DNA from: Hsuehochloa calcarea
Taxonomy: Eukaryota > Streptophyta > Magnoliopsida > Poales > Poaceae
Assembly (NCBI GenBank): GCA_036346395.1
Contig: CM070594.1
Coordinates: 15,967,385 to 16,031,384, forward strand
Length of the DNA stretch: 64,000 nt
Direction: 5' to 3'
In this document: positions 22,672 through 33,608 of the stretch, piece after piece
Layout: every line of letters begins with the position of its first letter
Position numbering within the stretch: position 1 is the stretch's first letter
Notes under the pieces: model-generated
The model's input: the letters and a program-made list of their open reading frames with translations, nothing else
Told to the model about the DNA's origin: nothing
Databases searched by the model: none
Position numbers and translations under genes: made by a program

Positions 22672-24400
22672 GATGAACACATTGGCAATAATCCAGAAAA
22701 TGTAATTTGAAGGTTTGAAAAGTAAAATACTTTCGTTTTCGCACAAAGGCACAACTTGGTCCATAAGCAAGAGAAAGCAATGGAAATGACCAAGCTGGCA
22801 TCAGAATAGCATAGACAAGTGAGATAAGGCAAAAGAAAGCATAAAAACTTTGATTTCCAGAAAAAGTCAAAAATCTCACTTAAGGTCCATATGAAAGAAC
22901 AATTGTTCAATTGACCTTTGATCATTGTGAGGTGTAATAAATGCAATTCAAGTTCAGAAGAGTCAATAAGGCAATAAGAATGCAATTCAAAAACTCCCCC
23001 TCACTATGATCCTCGGATTTCAGAAAATTTCAAATTCTCCAACTTTCTCCCCTTTGTATAAACTTCCCAACATTGAAAATATCTTCTCCCCTTGACAATG
23101 GAGTCATCAAGGAATCACGCCTTCCTCTCATCCGAGATAGCAATTTGCGGAATGAAGAAAGAAGCAAAAGAAGAAGTATGCATGAAATGCAATGGGTGGC
23201 TTCATTTTTGTATTTTTCAATTTTGATTACAAGAAGCTTTGAAGATTACCCAAAAGAGCAAGTCGGCATTTCTAATATTGCACAAACAACATATCAAGTC
23301 CGATAGTGCTAGCAAGATCATGGTAAGACATATATAACAAAGCTAAGCATAAAGGCTCAAAAGTAAAGCAATGGATTTGATCAATTTAAGCAAAGCTTCA
23401 AATTGACAAGTTCATCAACGAGGATCCTAAAATGAAATTGGCCATGTCAAAATGTCAAAGTGAGATCAAAAATCTAACAAAGACCACATTAAGAGTCAAT
23501 CAAGTCCGTATTGAATCATTTTGCTCAATATTTTATAAAGCCCATTTGTCAACATTTTTCACATTTGCATTGAATATTGAAGTTGACTAATGATCTAACT
23601 TAGTGACAAGATCTGGACTAGAAGCCATCCACAAACTCATCCTAAGCTTGACCAAAAGTTGATTAAAGGTATATCTTAGTAAAGAAGATCCTGGACTAGG
23701 AGCCATCCACAAACTCTTTCTAAGCTTCTACAAGGCGACAAATCTTGAGGTTCATGTCATTTCGACAAGCAATCCCCATGAGATCGTCGGTTCATCAAAC
23801 TATCTCCAAGTTCATGTCATTTGACAAGCGGTCTCGTAAGAATAGTTTGGCACATTTTAAGCATAAGACAATCTTGATTTTCATTTTCACAAGAGCGATT
23901 TAGAATCTCAAGAACACAAAAGCTCAAATAATGGTCAATTTTAGATCAAAGAGCTCACAAAGCAATTCTGACAGGGCCAATGTCACAAAAGGAGCACTAA
24001 TTGCGCAACTCGCTAAAACATCCACAAATTGCAATTTCTTAGTTCGAGTTGTTTTAAAGTTCTAGCTCATATAGCAAAGACTTAACTACACATGTAAAAG
24101 CATGATAATTCTAGCAAGTCAAAGAACTAGACATGGCATTGAGCAAGAATTGAAATACTAAAACTCCAAAGGGTAATAGGCAAAGCTTCATCAATTTTAA
24201 AAGATAAGCAGAAGATCTTATATTACAATGCATCTTTTTGGATTTTTCATACCACTTGATGTATTTTTCATATGAATGCAATATGATACAGAGAGATGCA
24301 ATAAAAAGCCTAAAAACCTATAAAGTTCAAAAAGATCAATAAGTTCAGAAAAAGAACAATAAAAGATCAAAAGAACAAGGTAAGATCAGAAAAGATCGAA
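22672..24400 (-). other. Sirevirus noncoding region with repeated PPTs
   Basis: About 1.7 kb without an ORF between the pol stop and the 3' LTR, rich in A and in CAAG/TTTG words. It contains the extra PPT-like tracts. A near-duplicate phrase, AGAAGCCATCCACAAACTC / AGGAGCCATCCACAAACTC, occurs at about 23619 and 23699. Some Sireviruses carry an envelope-like ORF here; none is readable. Confidence 0.7.
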
Positions 24401-24407
24401 CTCCCCC

Positions 24408-24704
24408 TCAAACCAATCCATAGGGATAAATTACCCCTAACTCACTTCTCAAGGTGGCAAACCTAGTTGGGTCTAAAGGTTTGATGAGGATATCAGCCAA
24501 TTGACCCTCGGACTCCACAAAATGCAGCACAATATCACCCTTCTCGACATGGTCTCTAAGGAAGTGATAGCGAATGTCTATGTGCTTGGTCCTAGAGTGT
24601 TGCACAGGGTTCTTAGCAATGTTAATAGCAGAAGTGTTATCACAGAAAAGAGGAACACTAGCAAAAATTAACCCAAAGTCCTTAAGAGTGGACACCATCC
24701 ACAA
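24408..24704 (-). pseudogene. Sirevirus RNase H
   Basis: A 98-residue reverse-strand frame carries FCDNTSAINIAKNPVQHSRT, KHIDIRYHFLRDHVEKGDI and GQLADILIKPL, the standard copia RNase H end. It stops after YPYGLV, directly followed by a PPT-like tract. The domain degrades the RNA strand during reverse transcription. Upstream continuity with RT is broken between about 24705 and 25265. Confidence 0.88.
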
Positions 24705-25265
24705 AATCGACTACAAAGACTAGCAAGCGGACTACATATTCACTTTCAAAGATGGATTGTGCAATGAAGACTGCCTAGAAGACCAAGAGACAAGAGGCGT
24801 GCCTAAGAAATGACATGTACCGAAGTGCTCTTCCTATCTAGCCTCTGACGCAAAATCGTAATCGAAAACCCCGAATGGACGAAAGAAGAGCAAGAATACC
24901 AAATGCCATCTTGGAGAGTAGAATGTAAATACCGAAGATGCGCTTAACGGCTTGGCGATGTGAAGTCCTCGGTGGCGCTGAAACCTCGCGCGAGGCGCAT
25001 CCGCGAAGTGGATGTCCGGTCTTGAGGCCGTCAGTGCGTGAGGGAGCCGATCATCTTTGCGGTACTCGCGTTGATCCACGGCTTCCCTTCCTCATCTCGA
25101 TCCAGCGATCGAAGTCGCCATGGGAGTGGCGATCGCCTTGCGATCACCCATATCAAAACGCTTGAGAAGATCCTTGGTGTACTTCGTTTGATGGATGAAG
25201 ATCCCTTCCTTGCATTGCTTGATTTGCGGCCCGAGAAGTAGTTGAGCTCGCCCATCATACTCATC

Positions 25266-26300
25266 TCAAATTCCTGACATGGTCTCGTAAAAGCTGGAAA
25301 CAAGAGCATGAGAGGAACCACCAAAGATAATATCATCAACGTAAATCAACAAGCGAAAGTCATTGCCATGCCTAAGAATGAATAGAGTCTTATCAACTTT
25401 TCCCATTTTAAAATCATTCTTAAGCGTAAAGGTCTTAAGTCTATCATACTGTGCTCTAGGGGCTTGCTTAAGACCATACAAGGCTTTGGATAGCTTAAAG
25501 ACACGATCGTGGTGCTTGGGATCCTCAAAGCCGTGGGGTTGCCTAACATACACTTCCTCTTCTATAAAACCATTCGAAAAGCACTCTTAACATCCATTTG
25601 ATGCAACCTAAAACCTTTAGATGCGTGAATGCAAGCATGATGCGAATGGCTTCTAATCTAGCAACAGAGCGAAGGTCTCATCAAAATCTAACCCCTCAAC
25701 TTTGGCTAAAACCACGAGCTACCAACCTAGCCTTGTTTCTAACCACAGAACCATCCTCATTTTGTTTATTTTTAAACACCCAACGGTACCAATTACATTA
25801 TGACCACTAGGAGGTTCTACAAGGTTCGGACTTTATTTCTTTCAAAGTTTTCTAACTCCTCATGCATGGCATTGACCCAACTAGCATCGATAAAGCATGT
25901 GATATATCTTTGGGTTCAAAAGACGCTACAAATGCAGAGAGAGAAAAGACTCGGATCATGATACAGGAGCGAGTGACTCGCTCATGGATGCTACCAATCA
26001 TCCGATCCAAGGGTGCCGCTCGGATGTGCAAAGGAGCGCTGGGGAGATAGTATCTCCTCAACCTCCGCAGTCTTCGATGAAGAAGATCGCAGGAGCCTCA
26101 ATTGGAGGTGAAGCGATCGTGAGGTGTTCGGAGCCGGAATCGAGCATTAGCGGCAAGTGGAGGAGCATCATCAATTTCATCCTCATCTTCCTCAACAAAT
26201 ATGCTCTCTCACACTGTAAGTCACCAAACATCGGATCTAGCTGCAGGCTAGTCTCATCAAAAGTGACATTGCATGTCTCTGGACAATGTTAGTTTCAACA
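25266..26300 (-). pseudogene. Sirevirus reverse transcriptase (broken)
   Basis: The 25553-25266 reverse frame has KLSKALYGLKQAPRAQYDRL and the catalytic box YVDDIIFGG, which identify a copia RT. Upstream RT sequence (about 25600-26300) is recognisable only in pieces, with frameshifts and stops. RT copies element RNA into DNA in the virus-like particle. Confidence 0.88.
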
Positions 26301-27250
26301 TTAAAACCCGAAAACCCCTCGAATGAGCGGGATAACCTAGAAATAAACCATCACAAGTTCTTGATTCAAATTTATCTAGGTTCCTGTCTTGAGAATAAAA
26401 CACTTCGATCCAAAGACTCGAAAGTGCTAAACCGAGGGTTTTCGCCAAAACGAAGCTCATAAGAAGTCTTGCCCAAAGACGGTCTCGTAAAGACACGATT
26501 TGAAATATGGCAAGTCAGAGCAATAGCTTCGCCCAAAACCTCCGCGGTGTGCTATACTCATCTAGCATCGTCCTAGCCATCGAGACTAAGGTCCTGTTCT
26601 TCCTTTCCACAACGCCATTTTGTTGAGGGCGTGTGGAGAAGAGAACGATGCTCAATACCGCGCCGGCACAAAAGAGGCAACGAGGCATTCTTGAACTCCG
26701 TGCCATTGTCACTGCGGATTGCTCTCAAGGCACCGTGAAGTTCGAAAGCCAAGCGAAGAACAAGATCATGATAATGATCAAAGACCTCATCCTTCAAGCA
26801 AGAAAGAACACCCAAGAATATCTCGAAAAATCATCGACTATGACAAGAATGTACCAATTGCCACCGATCGATCGAACCCTAGCGGGACCAACGGTATCCA
26901 TATGAAGCAACCGTCGGTCCGTCGGTCATGACCATAGTCAATGAAGGGTGTGAGGCGGCAACTTGCTTGCCATGCCTACTGAGGAGCACATCAACATCTT
27001 TGATGACTTTGAGTTTAGGCAAGCCTCTCATGAGATCAAGGCCGCTAACTCGTGTCGATGATCAAAACCAATGTGCCCCAAGCGTCGGTGCCAAAGCCGG
27101 ATATCGAAAGAAGATGCAACTAAACATTTGAGAGATCCGGCAAGAGATTGTAAAAATCAGCTCCAAATATTCTACCAACTCTAGAAATTCCAAAATGAGC
27201 TCACCAAAAGAATCAAGCACCCGACAAGCGTTCTTCTTAAATCTAGTCTC
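26300..27250 (-). pseudogene. Sirevirus integrase (broken)
   Basis: Reverse frames give RHGKQVAASHPS, then RAIRSDNGTEFKNAS (second catalytic Asp), then QNGVVERKNRTLVSMARTML (catalytic Glu), then SYELRFGENPRFSTF and KFESRTCDGLFLGY downstream. These are copia integrase landmarks in order. At least three frame changes and several stops interrupt it. Integrase inserts the cDNA and makes the 5-bp TSD seen here. Confidence 0.85.
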
Positions 27251-27257
27251 ATAGCCA

Positions 27258-27737
27258 TCATCGAGAAGTCAGGAGACGAAAGAGATTGTACCTTAGCTTG
27301 GACACAAGAGCGACATCCTTGAGAATAAACACATCGTTCACCCTGATCGATCCAGTTCCTTCGATCCGCCCTTGTGAATCATCTCCGAAGGTGATGAAGT
27401 CATCACCCGTCGCCCGCGTGAAGGAAGTGAACCATCTAGAGTCTCCGGTCATGTGGCGTGAACAGCCGGAGTCGACGAGCCACGTGTTCTTCCTCCTTCC
27501 GCGACGATCCTCATCATCATCATCGACATCGACGGAGTCAGCCATGAAGCACATGCCGGTGAAGTCCTTGGCCTTCCCTTTCTTGTCTTGAGGTGGCTCC
27601 TCCTCCTCCTTGTCCTCCTCGCTCCCAGAGTCCACATCGCTCAAGGATTGATCTCCAAAAGCGGCAAGGACCCGGTGAGCGACCTTCATCGACTTAGCGA
27701 CATCAAACCTTGATTTGTTCCTTGAGGCTTCTTCCAA
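27258..27737 (-). pseudogene. Sirevirus aspartic protease region
   Basis: A 159-residue reverse frame has an acidic stretch (SGSEEDKEEEEPPQDKKGK) and then NTWLVDSGCSRHMTGD, the copia protease active site with its catalytic DSG. Protease releases gag and pol proteins. Confidence 0.88.
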
Positions 27738-27794
27738 GTCGGCTTTCCTCCTTATGGTTACCCTTACCCTTCACTTGGGGCGATTAGTCTAATA

Positions 27795-28625
27795 TGGTAA
27801 AGCTCACCACACTCGTAGCAAGTCACAGGCCACCTCTCTTTTGTTTCTCACATTGTTGTAAGCCCGTGTGACTTTCTTGACTATGAGGGCTAGCTCGGGC
27901 TCATGGAAGACTCTCAAAATCCTCTTCACGAATTGTGGATAAACAGGCAAGAGAAAAACCCGAAGAGGACTCAGAAAAACCATCAGAAGCTCTTGAAAGA
28001 GGATCAGCTACCAAAGCCATGCTATCCTTCTTAGGAAGACTACCTCTCTTGATCTCATGAGTCTTGAGCTTACTATAAAGCAGCTCCAAGGTGAGAGTAG
28101 AGAGATCGACGTTCTCCTCTATGGCAGTAGCCTTCATCTCCCACTCCTTGGTGTTGATTGCAGCCAAGAGGTGAGTGGCATTCTCAGATTGAGAGTACTC
28201 AATGTCAACAGCTTTCATCTGATTGACAACCTTGTTAAAGCGAGTAAAAACGTCATCGATGCTCTCGCCAGGACGCATCTCGAATTTGTTGTACTCTCGC
28301 TTATAGACCGTCTGGCGCACTTGTTTAATCTGGGACGATCCCTCATGGTAAGTTTCGAGGTGTGCCAAATTTCATGTCGGATCGTAAGATTGCAAATCTG
28401 TCATACTCTTGTCTACCAAGCCCAAAGATATAGGAGATTCTTTGCCTTGTTGTTGTTAGCCAAAAGTATTGCCAAGCTTGCGTGGCAATCTCGAGTAAAA
28501 GAGCGAGCTCGAACAACCTCCCATATAGCTTGTCCTTCGCTCTCAAGGAAGACTCGCATGCGATTCTTCCAATAGGCATAGTCGAGCCCATTGAAGACAT
28601 GCGGCTTTGTCGAGTACTTATCCAT
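27795..28625 (-). pseudogene. Sirevirus gag (broken)
   Basis: An ATG at 28625 opens MDKYSTKPHVFNGLDYAYWK, a typical copia gag start, 57 bp inside the 5' LTR/PBS. A second block (28368-27901) has EYNKFEMRPGESIDDVFTRF and LLAAINTKEWEMKATAI. A zinc-knuckle start, CYECGELYHI, appears at about 27840-27800, where the frame is lost before the last Cys. Gag forms the particle shell. Confidence 0.85.
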
Positions 28626-28667
28626 CGCCAAGTTCAGTGACCGGTTAAGATCAAGATTGAACTAACC

Positions 28668-28679
28668 GGCTCGATACCA
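28668..28679 (-). other. Sirevirus primer-binding site
   Basis: The reverse strand reads TGGTATCGAGCC, complementary to the initiator tRNA-Met 3' end with one base missing from TGGTATCAGAGCC. It lies two bases from the 5' LTR. Confidence 0.85.
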
Positions 28680-28681
28680 CT

Positions 28682-30653
28682 TGTTGGACCGAAAAGGCGA
28701 CTAGAGGGGGTGAATAGAGCACGCTCACTTTTTCAACCACGATTAGATTCAACACAAATTTCACTCCAATAGCTATAGAAGCTATGAAGATCGATATACC
28801 AAGATCTGATGGAAGACTAGGATTGAATCCAATCAAAACCCAAGCAAAACAACCAAAAACAACCAAACTGAATTTCCTAAGTGTGGGCGGTCGACCTCTA
28901 TTCAAGGCGGTCCGACCGGTCCTATGGGCGGTCCGACCTCGATGAGGGGCGGTCCGACCTCCAAAAATGAACAATGAAATCACCAAAAACGGTTGCAAAT
29001 AGATGTAACTTTTGATCTACAACTCCAAACTTGATGAAACTTGGTACACACCTTCTCTAGGATGTCGGGAACCTATTCCAATCGAAGATCGTGAAGATCT
29101 TTGGAAAAGTTCAGACCTTTTCAGTTTGAGAGGTGGAAGGTTTGAAACCGAGTCAAAACGAAAACTATATCGAAAAACTTGCTCGTGGGTGATTGATGAT
29201 CAAGATGATCTTAGATGTGTTCCCACATGTTACGACAAGCTAGATCATGCAAAGAAATCAATCAAAACATGCGAATCAAAGAAAGACTCAAAATCACCAA
29301 ATAGAGAGAAGAAGGGCAAATGAACTCATCTTGAAGAGAACTCTTCTTTGGATTGATTTGATAATGTATCGATTCTGACCACTCATACGGATACGCATGG
29401 ACACAAGATCAAAACATCTCTCTCTCTAGAACCCTAATCTCCACTAAACCTTCCCTAAGCACTTAAGCCAAAACTAGGGTTTCAAGCATGAAAGGGTTGA
29501 AGGGGTGCAGCCACCTCCCTCCTCTATTTATAGTGGAGACTTAAACCTTCTAGAAGAGTAACCCTAATGGGCTCCCGTTAAGGCCCAAAACAAACGGGTC
29601 ACACACGCACGCATCTTGAAGCGCCGTCTTCATCTCCTCTTGACCTACTCCGCTTCTCCACGCCATCTTGCGCCGCGAGTCGTCAAAAGTCACCAAAGCG
29701 GTATTTGGTATAATTACCAAAATACCCCTTCTCGATATTTTTGCAAAGACCGAGTCCCATCTTTGTGAAGCACCTCCCATGCTTCGCCACGTGTAAGTTG
29801 ATCAACGGCTCTCAACATGTCGGCAAGTCTCTCCCATCCGGCTCCCACCAGAACCACCATGGCACTTGCACCGACCCCCGCGCCGCTTGATCCAACCATC
29901 GCCACCGAATCGCTGTTCGGTCATCCTTGTCTATTCTCGCACTACACTTGAGTTCATTGACCTCACCCGCATCGCCGATCGCTCGACCTTAGCTCTCCAA
30001 GCCTAGTCCCGATCATCCTCGCCGTTGACCGTCGTTGACCACCAAGCAACCTGCACAACAATAAACAAGCAAATCGAATCCGGGAACAAGTTCTTCACAA
30101 CTTGACCCACGTTAGTCAAAACATGCATCATGCAACACATATGCATTGAAACTCATGACTTTGACCTAACAAAACATCATCGCCACGAAGTTGGCCGATG
30201 AACAAGTCGAAGCCGGTCGACCGCCCCTCGGGGCGGTCGATCGCTTACCCAACGGCCGGATCGCCACCATAAGGCGGTCGGATCGCCGTGGGACTTAGCC
30301 AATTTTCAACCCCAAAATCCAAACCTCTCGGAAACTTTAAACCAATAGAACTTTTGCTTGGGAACTCCAAAATTATGAGACCAAGTGTATTAGGATCCTC
30401 ACTTGTCTACAACACCTATTTTTGGCCCAAATTTCATTCGACCATTTTGGTCACGCAGGTCGATCACCGCACATGGCCGGCCCGATCGATTTGGGACCGG
30501 TCGGACCGCCATGCTATGGCGGTCGGACCGCCGCCCGAAATGCCCGAGCAGATCCGAGACTTTGTCGAAAACCCGTGAAACGACAAACCGTTAACGCCAT
30601 TGCCAATTGTCACATCATCCTAAGATCTGGAGCATATCCCCATGATATCCACA
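28682..30653 (-). repeat. Sirevirus 5' LTR
   Basis: 1972-bp partner of 20696-22660. Differences from that copy are small and often fall in CTG/CAG contexts. Confidence 0.93.
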
Positions 30654-30756
30654 CATCCGAGAAGGATATATGTTGGGACAACATGCAAACAGTGCTATTA
30701 AAATGATACAAATATGCATAGAGGTGAAGTCCTCTGTGACTATAGACTACGGACGC

Positions 30757-31863
30757 CTAGATGAGCTCAGTTTGTTGGGGGCAATCCTTCATGGATTGTC
30801 CAAGGGTCTTGCATATCTGGCACTTCCTCAAGTGATTCTGGCCCCCACGTTGGCTATCATCCATGTTGTTCCAAAAGCGTCGTGACTGCCATCGTCCCTC
30901 CCTAGTTGCCTTCAAGGCTTTGTTCGAGCCCTATTTCACCATCTCCGGCCAAAGATCCCTATAGTTCATGTCCACGCCATGCAAATTGAACTCAGCACTC
31001 CATATCCCGAAAAGATGGTGCATGTCGTAGTACTCGGAGATGTACGGTGTAGATATCTACTTGACTTGCGCGCACCTATACACATGCGAGCATGGCTTGT
31101 GCATGAGCTTCGGCTTGTTGCAGGTGCATGTAGTCATATCACTGAGGGTGCAAACGTTCTTCCTATCCCCCCTAGCATGACTATTCACATATTTCTATCT
31201 CAGTTGGATCTCGTACTTCCTCCTATCGTTCATACGAGCTTTGTGCATCTTCTTGTCCATATACCTCTGCATGTTCTCGGACCACCACTTCCCTTCATCC
31301 AGCTGCCGCTTTGTTGCGGTGGTTATATTTATGAAATAACCAATTGTGCGAGTCCAGGTCTCATCAACAATCGCGGTGATAAGGAGGTACTACACACCTT
31401 TCAGCATCACGTTGTACACCTCGGATATGTTGGTGGTCATAATGTCGTACCTCGCACCGTCGGTGTCGTACAACTGTCGCCATTTCTCCAACTCAGAAGC
31501 ATGAAGATTAATCCACTTGGAGAAACTGACGGGGTTCTTGGATGCCCCTTTCACACCATGTTGTCCTTCCTGTGCCTTCGGAGGGGACTCCCTTGTATTC
31601 CTCGCAATCTGCTCTTCAAGCTCTCTCTAGATTGTCTTAAACTTCCGCCTCTGGTTTTGCATGCACAACTTCTTGAATGTCTTCATTAGGTTCGGATTGT
31701 GGAGCCGCTTAAAGAAGTTCGATGCAAAATGCCTCGGTTCGTGAATATTCATCGCATTCAGGCCCTCCGCCCGGACCACCTTGAACTGGCATCTTGACAT
31801 GTCCAACCCACCCATTCCGCCCTGTATGAGACCGTCGTCATAAAATACAAGCAAGTCTTGCAT
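30757..31863 (-). pseudogene. MuDR-type MULE transposase, internally deleted
   Basis: The reverse strand starts MQDLLVFYDDGLIQGGMGGL at 31863 after a possible splice acceptor. It jumps from an N-terminal segment to the C-terminal transposase (HASELEKWRQLYDTDGAR, IMTTNISEVYNVMLKGVR), so the catalytic core is missing. A SWIM zinc finger follows (CTCNKPKLMHKPCSH), then a zinc knuckle, CQICKTLGQSMKDC, in which the expected His is Gln. It stops at 30757. In-frame stops (for example in RKFKTI-stop) confirm decay. MuDR transposases cut at the TIRs and make 9-bp TSDs. Confidence 0.82.
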
Positions 31864-32087
31864 GTTGAATATTAACTAAAGCCATAACAACCCAATATAC
31901 TTCATATGCATGTTACGAGCAATTCATCGTTCTTTACTATACACAATCAAATAAACAGGTCGCGCTATTTAGTCTTAATTTCTCTAGCTCCTAAAAATAA
32001 TTATACTTCGGCGATCCTTATGTACAAATTTAACCTAATCATTGCGTAATAAAAAAACTACTAAATTTCTGCCCAAAAAACTACTAA

Positions 32088-32315
32088 TACTTACGACTAA
32101 TTAACCATGACTAATTAATTATGACTAAATTAATTGCACTTAAATTAAATTAATTACAATTAATTAACTAGGACTAATTAATTACAACTAAATTAGTTAT
32201 GACTAATTAATCACGAATAAATTAATTACAACTAGATTAATTACGACTAATTAATTATACCAATTAATTATGTATGACATATTAATTAGGACTTATTAAT
32301 TAGGACTAATTATGT
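32088..32315 (+). repeat. AT-rich degenerate tandem repeat
   Basis: Repeats of a unit like GACTAATTAATTA(C/T) run for about 230 bp. They lie in the presumed first intron of the reverse-strand MULE gene (donor GAG|GTAATT near 32411). Confidence 0.8.
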
Positions 32316-32611
32316 TGCCTAACAGTTTGAACTTATAAAATTAACATTTTGGAAAAGTTAATTTAACACTAATTACACAGTTAATAAACATAATGCATGC
32401 GAAAAAATTACCTCTTCTAAAAGATCTTCGCTTGATCTCAAACTTTCTCAACTAATACGACCACTTAACACTGCTCTAAACACTCTCAAATCAGTAGCGA
32501 AATCGAAACTAATTTTGTCCGATCGCGCTACCTCTCGCTCGTGCGATCCTCTTTATCTCTCTACGTCGAGCGAAATAGTTGGTATGGAGGATGAGAGCGA
32601 CGCGCGACTGG

Positions 32612-32618
32612 TTTTATA
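32612..32618 (-). promoter_or_regulatory. MULE TATA box
   Basis: The reverse strand reads GCTATAAAACC just inside the right TIR, followed by a leader and a plausible first-exon donor near 32411. TIR-borne promoters are normal for MuDR-type elements. Confidence 0.45.
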
Positions 32619-32686
32619 GCCCGCGGGGAAAACACTCGGGCGACGGGAACACGATGTGCGACGGGACAATGCTTGGTATTTTCTCC

Positions 32687-32893
32687 CATATGCGCGGGGG
32701 CAAGGAGACTGCGAGGCGACCGGGCGATCGGACGGCTCGTCCAGCAGTGGGAGAATCCGAGCCCCTGACGCGCGGTAGAGGGTCTGAGCGCCCGAGGTGT
32801 GGCAGGGTGGATCAAGCGCTGGTGACATTTTTCACTTTTCTCTCCGGATAGCGTACATTTGCTATTTCGATTGCAAACAGTAAAAAAAAACTC
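32687..32893 (-). repeat. MULE right TIR
   Basis: Inverted counterpart of 19080-19316. Its outer end is GAGTTTTTTTTTACTGTTTGC in two blocks on the reverse strand, next to the TATATGTGT duplication. Confidence 0.75.
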
Positions 32894-33432
32894 TATATGT
32901 GTAGGCTGTCTTCGTGGTTCGTCGAAGATTAGCTGCAGCTGTTGTTGCCCCCCCGCACGCACGGCCTGTACGTTCTTCCGAGTCATGCACGATCGGACGG
33001 TGCCAAGACTCGTGCGCCGTGCCGCGCTCACGTACAGGCGCAAGCAATCCGGGCGCTGTGCCGAGGCGTGCCTGCGTGGGATGTGCTCCCTCCAAGTTGC
33101 GCGGTTGCGGCTGATACGGACAAATCATGGCGCTCTGTCACCTAGCCTAAGCTTTCCAACCGATCGAAACCATAAACAAACCGCACAGCTTGGAGGGGCA
33201 CATCACACACGCGCAGGCACAGCTAGCGGGAGAGATCACCACATATCACCGTCCTTGGCTGGCTGGCTAGCTGTGCCTGTGCGCGCAAGCGCATGCGAGC
33301 CTGTGAGACTATGAGCCGGTAGCTAGTAGTGACATCCGACGACGACCTCCCCCTAGTGCCGCCTCACGCTCGCTGTTGCTTCCGCCCAATGCTGGCTGCA
33401 TTGCACAGACACACAGACACGATTGCTGAGCC

Positions 33433-33438
33433 TATAAA
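33433..33438 (+). promoter_or_regulatory. Peroxidase TATA box
   Basis: CCTATAAAGG lies about 170 bp upstream of the peroxidase ATG. It is followed by a leader with a (CA)6(CT)10 microsatellite and GA-rich sequence, common in grass 5' UTRs. Confidence 0.7.
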
Positions 33439-33494
33439 GGCAGCACCCAGCCAACCCCTTAATGATACTGTCATCACCCAGCACAAACGCAAAC

Positions 33495-33526
33495 CACACA
33501 CACACACTCTCTCTCTCTCTCTCTCT
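33495..33526 (+). repeat. (CA)n(CT)n microsatellite in the leader
   Basis: About six CA units followed by ten CT units, inside the predicted 5' UTR; AG/GA-rich sequence follows at 33570-33605. Confidence 0.9.
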
Positions 33527-33608
33527 CGTTCCCCTCTCTGTTTCTGTCAAGATCAGTGTTGCCAATTAAGAAGAGAGAGACAGAGAGAGAGAGGAGGAGA
33601 TAGGAGAG

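Larger units (their letters stand above)
20696..30653 (-). mobile_element. Sirevirus-type Ty1-copia retrotransposon, near full length
   Basis: A 9958-bp reverse-strand element flanked by a perfect 5-bp TSD, CATCC (20691-20695 and 30654-30658). Paired LTRs of about 1.97 kb (20696-22660 and 28682-30653) bound gag, protease, integrase, RT and RNase H in copia order. A tRNA-Met-type PBS (28668-28679) and a PPT (22661-22671) sit beside the LTRs. Four further PPT-like CTCCCC(C) tracts lie in the long noncoding stretch between RNase H and the 3' LTR; multiple PPTs in that position are a known Sirevirus hallmark. All ORFs are broken by stops and indels, so it is non-autonomous now. It is inserted in the second gene of a MULE. 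Confidence 0.92.
19080..32893 (-). mobile_element. MULE with long TIRs, split by a Sirevirus
   Basis: The outer ends are long, diverged inverted repeats. The left TIR (19080-19316) reads ACTGTTTGC...AATAGCAAATGTA...CGCCCGGTC, and the right TIR (32893-32687, reverse strand) repeats these blocks in order. Both ends start with a T run. A candidate 9-bp TSD flanks it with one mismatch: TATATGTGA at 19071-19079 and TATATGTGT at 32894-32902. Inside on the reverse strand are a TATA box and untranslated first exon near the right TIR, a decayed MuDR-type transposase, and a second gene. Without the Sirevirus (20696-30653) the element is about 3.9 kb, short for an autonomous MULE because the transposase core is deleted. 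Confidence 0.8.

Noticed and set aside
30979..31689. 236-residue forward ORF
   Set aside because: It is antisense to the MULE transposase, whose SWIM and MTTNISE motifs are on the reverse strand; its own product has no recognisable domain.
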